This document shows positions 7,142-9,346 of a DNA stretch of 9,346 nt, in pieces. The stretch spans positions 1-9,346 of the forward strand of contig JACETS010000095.1 in NCBI GenBank assembly GCA_013911195.1, given 5' to 3'. Positions within the stretch are counted from its first letter, which is position 1. Each line of letters begins with the position of its first letter. The notes under the pieces were generated by a model. The model searched no databases and had not been told where the DNA came from. It worked only from the letters and a program-made list of their open reading frames with translations. The position numbers and the translations under genes were made by a program. Source of the DNA: Verrucomicrobiales bacterium. Its GTDB lineage: Bacteria > Verrucomicrobiota > Verrucomicrobiia > Verrucomicrobiales > DEV007.

Positions 7142-8083
7142 ATGTCAAATTCACTCATAATTATCTCTGTACTTATATTAATAGTGACAGCAGTTATTCG
7201 TTTCGGTTTCACTAAAAAAGATCTTGAGCACGAAAAAGTTGCTAGTGCCCTAACCATTGCCGACCTTGAACAAATTCAGCTCCGGCAAACAGAAATCAAA
7301 GGAATGACGACTGCCAAGGAGGAAGAGAAAAAAGAGACTGAGGATGCGGCCATTGCACAGGAAGGTGAAGAAGCCGGCAAAAAGAAAGAAGAAGGTGATA
7401 AGACTTCCAAAAAAGGAACTCTTCAAACTCAACTCAAAGCAGCTCAAGATAAGCTTGCAAAGCTAGAGAAGGATTTGGCTGAGATCGGTGAAATAGGAGA
7501 CCTTGTTGAAAAGAGTCAAAACTTGCAAGCTCAGATGGCAGCGGTTCAGCAGGAAATAGCAATCACCAAAGAAAGCTATAAAGCCGCGGTCTCAAAGAGA
7601 GAGAACACAGATGAAGTGATTTCAGATTTTCGTGACACAGTCTCTCGTCAACGCGCAGGCCAAATGATTGAGGTGAATGCAAAAATTGCTCAAACTTTTG
7701 ATAACTGGGGATTTGTGGTTATCAACGCTGGTGGAAATCAGGGTATAAATGCTAGGGTGAAGCTAGATGTTAAAAGAGATGATAAAGTCATTGGTAAGCT
7801 TAATATTACTAATCTTGAGCCCAATGTTAGTGTTTGCGATGTTATCTCTTTGAACGAGGGCGAAAAAATTGTTGTCGGTGATGCTGTTGTTCTAAGTGAC
7901 GAAAGCAAATGGGATCCAAACAACAAGCCTGTCGTGGAAACAATTCCTGCAGGTGTGGCCCCAGCGGCCCCTCAAGATGCTCCCGCAGAGCCAAAAGCAG
8001 ACGATGATCCTTTCGGTCTAGGAGGTGATGACGCACCTGAGCCAGAAGAGCCAAAAGCCGACGATGATCCTTTCGGTCTATAA
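7142..8083 (+). CDS. Membrane-anchored coiled-coil protein with C-terminal beta-type domain and acidic repeat tail
   Basis: I do not recognise this 313-residue protein by name. Residues 4-20 form one hydrophobic anchor, so the rest is probably periplasmic. A highly charged Glu/Lys-rich and Ala-rich region, largely coiled coil, spans about 28-165. A compact beta-type domain covers about 175-252, with NWGFVVINAGGNQGI at 188-202 and IGKLNI at 217-222. A Pro/Ala/Asp-rich tail runs from 258 to the end and carries the unit EPKADDDPFGL twice, the second copy being the C-terminus. The beta domain aligns without gaps to the next gene product at 20 of 55 positions by my count, so the two are paralogues. 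The order anchor, coiled coil, beta domain resembles MreC, the rod-shape factor, but with only one short beta domain; this is an analogy, not an assignment. It is the first gene of a likely three-gene operon. Confidence 0.85.
   Translation: MSNSLIIISVLILIVTAVIRFGFTKKDLEHEKVASALTIADLEQIQLRQTEIKGMTTAKEEEKKETEDAAIAQEGEEAGKKKEEGDKTSKKGTLQTQLKAAQDKLAKLEKDLAEIGEIGDLVEKSQNLQAQMAAVQQEIAITKESYKAAVSKRENTDEVISDFRDTVSRQRAGQMIEVNAKIAQTFDNWGFVVINAGGNQGINARVKLDVKRDDKVIGKLNITNLEPNVSVCDVISLNEGEKIVVGDAVVLSDESKWDPNNKPVVETIPAGVAPAAPQDAPAEPKADDDPFGLGGDDAPEPEEPKADDDPFGL
7988..8080 (+). repeat. 33-bp in-gene direct repeat encoding EPKADDDPFGL
   Basis: The segment at 7988-8020 recurs at 8048-8080 with one silent difference (7999 A versus 8059 C, both Ala codons). 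The period is 60 bases, with a Gly/Asp/Glu/Pro-rich spacer between the copies. The second copy ends directly at the TAA stop. The near-identity at the DNA level points to a recent duplication. Confidence 0.9.
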
Positions 8084-8149
8084 TTCACCTAGAAACGAAA
8101 TTAATTAACACATAATTACATTAACCACCCCTCTAACTAAAAAAATCTC

Positions 8150-8944
8150 ATGAAGAAAATATATCTTCTTATACCATTACTAATTGCAATAATAGCCTCC
8201 ATTGTTTTCAGTGTACAAAACAGAACTGAACTTAAAGAGACAAGAGATGCGAGGATTAAAACCAACGATCAAATTGTCGCAGTTCTTAATGACATTCAGC
8301 AGAAAGACAATCCGGCACTGATCGCATCATACGAGGCACTTTATGCTCAAGAAGTCAGATTAGCAGAGTCCAAAGCCAACACTGACTCACATAATGTTAA
8401 TATTAAAAGGTTGGACAATGAAATTGCTGGTCTCAATTCTGAAAAGGCACCAGTTGATAAGAAGATTGCTACTGCAGAGAATGCAGTCAAAGAAATAAGC
8501 GAACGATTTCCTGGTACTACATTGCAAAATGTTGCTGAAAAAATTAAGCAACTTGAAAGCGACTTAGAAACAGCGAAGCAAGATCTTGCAACGAGAAAAA
8601 CTGAACTAGAAGTCGTTAACAAAAAAGTAGCTGCCAACGAAGTTAGAATTGAAAAAGCTGAAAAAGTTCAAACTGATCGATTATCAAATATTGGTAGAAA
8701 TGCCACTGAAGGTTTAATAACTGCAGTCAACAAAGATTGGGGATTTGTACTCGTAAACATTGGTAAAGATCAAGGTGTTCAAGGAGACTCAGAGCTTATT
8801 GTTCAGCGTGATGGAATCAGAATCGGAAACTTGAACGTAGTTTCTATTCAACCAGGGCTCACTGTGGCCGACATTAATCAAAAAGGATTGAGCGGTTCTG
8901 TAGAGCCAGGTGACAAAGTTATTTTTGAAAATATTGGTGAATAA
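8150..8944 (+). CDS. Membrane-anchored coiled-coil protein, paralogue of the preceding gene product
   Basis: This 264-residue protein has no name I recognise. The N-terminus MKKIYLLIPLLIAIIASIVF gives a single uncleaved anchor or signal peptide (about 4-21). Residues 25-175 are dominated by long coiled-coil helices, with a probable break at ERFPGTTL (118-125). The C-terminal beta-type domain, about 186-262, contains DWGFVLVNIGKDQGV at 196-210 and IGNLNV at 225-230, and ends in VEPGDKVIF at 251-259. It aligns with residues 181-235 of the upstream product at 20 of 55 positions, but it lacks that protein's acidic repeat tail. The layout resembles MreC in outline, suggesting a periplasmic scaffold or adaptor, but that is inference. 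The gene starts 66 bases after its paralogue and ends 21 bases before the lipoprotein gene, so all three are probably one operon. Confidence 0.85.
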   Translation: MKKIYLLIPLLIAIIASIVFSVQNRTELKETRDARIKTNDQIVAVLNDIQQKDNPALIASYEALYAQEVRLAESKANTDSHNVNIKRLDNEIAGLNSEKAPVDKKIATAENAVKEISERFPGTTLQNVAEKIKQLESDLETAKQDLATRKTELEVVNKKVAANEVRIEKAEKVQTDRLSNIGRNATEGLITAVNKDWGFVLVNIGKDQGVQGDSELIVQRDGIRIGNLNVVSIQPGLTVADINQKGLSGSVEPGDKVIFENIGE

Positions 8945-8965
8945 AATTAATTCTCTTTTAATACG

Positions 8966-9166
8966 ATGACAAAATCTGTAATGAAATTATTGGTTGGACT
9001 AATAAGCTCATTGATTGTTGTTATTAGTTTTTGCGGTTGTGAAGCAACTCAAGTTGGCAACTGGGACGGTAGTGGAGTTGATAGCGGACTGAGCAACTTA
9101 CCTCAGGCTCGCCACGAGGCTTGGGAGAGCAATGCCAGATACGGTAACCTACCTCAATCTAGATAA
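8966..9166 (+). CDS. Small lipoprotein-like peptide with NLPQxR repeats
   Basis: This 66-residue product is of unknown function. Lys3, Lys8 and a hydrophobic core at 9-22 form a signal peptide. It ends in SFCGCEAT, where Cys25 preceded by Gly24 fits a lipobox loosely (Phe at -3 is unusual); Cys23 is a second cysteine. The mature part, about 42 residues, is polar and contains NLPQAR at 44-49 and NLPQSR at 61-66, the latter being the extreme C-terminus. An internal ATG (Met6, 8981) could also serve as start without changing the signal peptide logic. The gene follows the coiled-coil gene by 21 bases and is followed by a strong hairpin, so it should be the last gene of the unit. The lipobox and signal features, the tight spacing and the placement before the terminator support a real gene. 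It may be a small envelope partner of the two coiled-coil proteins. Confidence 0.7.
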   Translation: MTKSVMKLLVGLISSLIVVISFCGCEATQVGNWDGSGVDSGLSNLPQARHEAWESNARYGNLPQSR

Positions 9167-9181
9167 ATCAGGAGTCCTTAA

Positions 9182-9201
9182 ATCCTTTATTATCCTTTAT
9201 T
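9182..9201. repeat. Tandem 10-bp repeat before the terminator
   Basis: ATCCTTTATT occurs twice in direct succession (9182-9191 and 9192-9201) between the lipoprotein stop codon and the terminator hairpin. It is short and AT-rich and may be a replication-slippage product. Confidence 0.7.
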
Positions 9202-9234
9202 AAAAAAAGCACACCATGTTCGGTGTGCTTTTTT
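9202..9234. terminator. Bidirectional intrinsic terminator
   Basis: GCACACC (9209-9215) and GGTGTGC (9222-9228) form a perfect 7-bp GC-rich stem around the 6-base loop ATGTTC. The stem is flanked by an A-run on the left (9202-9208) and a T-run on the right (9229-9234), so each strand reads as stem plus T-tract. It lies between the convergent lipoprotein and frr genes, 17 bases beyond the frr stop codon, and would end both transcripts. Confidence 0.92.
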
Positions 9235-9251
9235 AGTTATAAAACCTACTA

Positions 9252-9346
9252 TTAGACAGTCATTATTTCCTTTTCCTTATTATCAACGTGCTGATCAATT
9301 TCTTTAACGAATTTATCAGTTAATGTCTGCACCTCTTTTTCCATAT
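9252..9346 (-). CDS. frr: Ribosome recycling factor, C-terminal end (rest outside window)
   Basis: The - strand encodes the last 30 complete codons plus part of one more before a TAA at 9254-9252, and the frame is open to the window edge. The visible peptide begins MEKEVQTLTDKFVKEIDQH and ends DNKEKEIMTV. This is the typical end of RRF, where a QxLTDxxIKxID helix is followed by KExEIM and one or two last residues (E. coli ends KEAELMQF). RRF acts with EF-G to split the post-termination ribosome. The ATG at 9344-9342 is internal to the gene, not its start. It is convergent with the lipoprotein gene across the shared terminator. Only the C-terminal helix can be judged. Confidence 0.88.
   Translation of the reverse strand, partial: MEKEVQTLTDKFVKEIDQHVDNKEKEIMTV

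Noticed and set aside
7250..8054. Three - strand open frames opposite the first coiled-coil gene
   Set aside because: Low-complexity products mirror the Glu/Lys-rich and repeat coding of the + strand. No independent start signal or domain is seen.
7988..8080. Possible CRISPR-like repeat
   Set aside because: There are only two copies, in frame, inside a coding sequence with matching protein repeats. There is no spacer pattern and no cas gene.
8347..8637. A 96-residue - strand open frame opposite the second coiled-coil gene
   Set aside because: The Leu/Ser-rich product is what an antisense reading of coiled-coil codons gives; no domain or start signal is visible.

Overview
The window comes from an AT-rich bacterial chromosome carrying ordinary housekeeping genes. 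A Verrucomicrobiota/PVC-type host, possibly a marine Opitutae-like lineage, is my best inference. It rests on the EF-hand/esterase fusion, the low G+C and the near-absence of Shine-Dalgarno sequences. No rRNA or other decisive marker is present, so this placement is tentative.

Left part, + strand: the 3' end of murJ (lipid II flippase), then panC (pantothenate synthetase) and nadB (L-aspartate oxidase). They lie close together in one direction, which suggests one transcription unit joining cell-wall export with pantothenate/CoA and NAD precursor synthesis. nadB meets a convergent MsbA-like ABC exporter gene tail to tail, and the two reading frames overlap by 6 bases. The exporter has an unusual charged loop of about 48 residues between its first two membrane helices.

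Middle: a 188-base divergent region separates the exporter from a secreted or membrane-anchored alpha/beta-hydrolase that carries two EF-hand loops in front of its catalytic domain. Fifteen bases after it comes an RlmB/SpoU-type rRNA 2'-O-methyltransferase. It lacks the usual N-terminal L30e-like domain and has a short, very basic N-terminus instead. A 252-base AT-rich gap follows, with a perfect 10-bp inverted repeat and an overlapping hairpin.

Right part: three + strand genes of unknown function form a likely envelope operon. Two are tandem paralogues, each with one N-terminal membrane anchor, a long coiled coil and a shared C-terminal beta-type domain (an MreC-like architecture). The first also carries a duplicated acidic DDDPFGL tail. 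The third encodes a 66-residue lipoprotein-like peptide with a repeated NLPQxR motif. A strong hairpin, usable in both directions, separates this unit from the 3' end of frr (ribosome recycling factor), which enters from the right on the - strand.

I see no tRNA or rRNA genes, CRISPR arrays, insertion sequences or phage genes. The least explained part of the window is the cluster from about 7142 to 9166.
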